DNA of 64,000 bases from Alcaligenaceae bacterium. Lineage in GTDB: Bacteria; Pseudomonadota; Gammaproteobacteria; Burkholderiales; Burkholderiaceae_B. The DNA lies in NCBI GenBank assembly GCA_013416455.1, contig JACCES010000003.1, positions 248,001 through 312,000 on the forward strand, in the 5' to 3' direction. The translations under genes were made by a program, and so were the position numbers. Position 1 is the first letter of the stretch. Every line of letters begins with the position of its first letter. This document shows, piece by piece, positions 63,067 through 64,000 of this stretch. The notes under the pieces are model-generated. The model saw only the letters and a list, made by a program, of their open reading frames with translations. It did not search any database and had not been told where the DNA came from.

Positions 63067-64000
63067 TCATCCCAACTGGGCACATGCTTGCGCAATGCGT
63101 TTCTGCCCATCAAGAATGATTTTTTCCGAAGTCGCGATGGACACACGAAAAAAACCAGGCATCCCATATGCGCTGCCAGGAATCACCACAATGCCTTGCG
63201 CTTCGGCCAGATGGAGCACAAAATCGACATCGCCATGAATTTCCTGCCCTTGTGGTGTGCGCCTTCCCATCAACTCCTCATAGGAAACAAACACGTAAAA
63301 AGCACCCTCCGGCTTGATACAGCTGAGCCCGGGGATCTGATTGATTCGTTCGACGAGCAGGTCACGACGCGCCTGGAAAACCTGACGCGACGACGCAATC
63401 ACATCCTGCGGCCCGGTCAATGCCTCTATGGCAGCCGCCTGACTGATCGCACTGGGGCATGAGGTGCTCTGCGACTGCAGCTTCACCATATTGGAGATCA
63501 ACGGCGCATTTCCACCCGCATATCCGATACGCCAACCGGTCATGGCATAAGCCTTTGAGACTCCATTGACAGTCAACACCCTGTCTTTCAAGCCAGCCTC
63601 GACAGACGCAATGGTTGCGAACTGGTTTCCGTCATACAGCAGATGCTCGTAAATATCGTCGGTAATAATGAAAACGCCCGGATGCCGGAGCAGCACTGCC
63701 GCGAGCGCTTTAAGTTCCGCTTCCGTATACGAAGCGCCGCTCGGGTTATTGGGAGAATTCAAAAGAAGGCAACGCGTACGGGGTGTGATTGCTTCTTCAA
63801 GCCGTTCCGGCAGAAGCTTAAAACGGTTGCTCTTCGGACATTCAATAAAGACGGGGGTGCCGCCCGCAAACCTGACCATATCGGGATAAGAAACCCAATA
63901 CGGAACCGGAATGATAACTTCATCCCCTTCCTGGACAAGACACATCAGCGCATTGAATATTACCTGCTTGGCACCGGAAGAAACGATGATTTCATTCTGC
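63067..64000 (-). CDS. class I/II PLP-dependent aminotransferase (5' end cut by window)
   Basis: The visible 311 residues are the C-terminal part of an aspartate-aminotransferase-like enzyme. The frame enters from the right edge with IIVSSGAKQVIFNALM. The PLP Lys lies in VNGVSKAYAMTGWRIGYAGG, NSPNNPSGA is the family motif, and the arginine binding the alpha-carboxylate is in PGFFRVSIATS. It stops 37 nt from the hyuA start on the same strand and probably opens the hydantoinase operon. The amino donor cannot be told. Confidence 0.9.
   Translation of the reverse strand, partial: QNEIIVSSGAKQVIFNALMCLVQEGDEVIIPVPYWVSYPDMVRFAGGTPVFIECPKSNRFKLLPERLEEAITPRTRCLLLNSPNNPSGASYTEAELKALAAVLLRHPGVFIITDDIYEHLLYDGNQFATIASVEAGLKDRVLTVNGVSKAYAMTGWRIGYAGGNAPLISNMVKLQSQSTSCPSAISQAAAIEALTGPQDVIASSRQVFQARRDLLVERINQIPGLSCIKPEGAFYVFVSYEELMGRRTPQGQEIHGDVDFVLHLAEAQGIVVIPGSAYGMPGFFRVSIATSEKIILDGQKRIAQACAQLG

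Overview
The window is high-GC (about 65%) DNA from a betaproteobacterium, most likely of the Alcaligenaceae (Bordetella / Achromobacter / Castellaniella-like). The grounds are the tpiA-secG-tRNA-Leu and rpsO-pnp neighbourhoods, Bug/TctC-type solute receptors, a bhu/hmu haem-uptake cluster and the codon use. The assignment rests on recognised proteins and gene order only; no database was searched.

Left edge (1-2440): a small decayed integrative element lies beside the 3' end of tRNA-Leu(GAG). It holds a RhuM-Fic/Doc protein and the N-terminal stub of a P4-type integrase. A 14-bp direct repeat with paired CATACCAAAA arm-like sites marks its two ends.

Housekeeping block (2.4-27 kb): secG, tpiA, a quinone oxidoreductase, tRNA-Ser(UGA), hslR, a tRNA-Leu(UAA) split by a group I intron, pnp, rpsO, a lipoprotein and psd-pssA. 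These are followed by an iron-regulated haem-uptake operon (hmuRSTUV), the branched-chain amino-acid operon ilvIHC with a possible leader attenuator, a FUSC-family membrane protein, yaaA and a 3-hydroxybutyrate dehydrogenase.

Secretion block (25.8-41.2 kb): a type II secretion system is split into a leftward pair (gspC-like and a short prepilin peptidase) and a rightward operon (gspG-H-I-J-K-L-M-N-D-E-F). Convergent to it are a lipoprotein sulfatase with dockerin-like C-terminal repeats and its formylglycine-generating enzyme. The sulfatase is a plausible secretion client, but this is inference.

Accessory catabolic block (41.4-64 kb): DUF2058, LemA plus an M48 protease, a 2-hydroxyacid dehydrogenase and a TetR regulator. 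Then come acyl-CoA genes (CoA ligase, APH-like kinase/DUF6285, ACAD10/11-like dehydrogenase, SDR, NDP-forming acyl-CoA synthetase), a Bug receptor, DUF35, thiolase and IclR. Last are a second Bug receptor, hydantoinase/oxoprolinase B and A subunits and a class I aminotransferase cut by the window edge. Together they look like import and breakdown of acyl or cyclic-amide substrates.

The most notable object is the tRNA-Leu(UAA) gene at 6386-6698. Its anticodon is interrupted between U34 and A35 by a 228-nt sequence in which the P1-P9 helices of a group I intron can be drawn.
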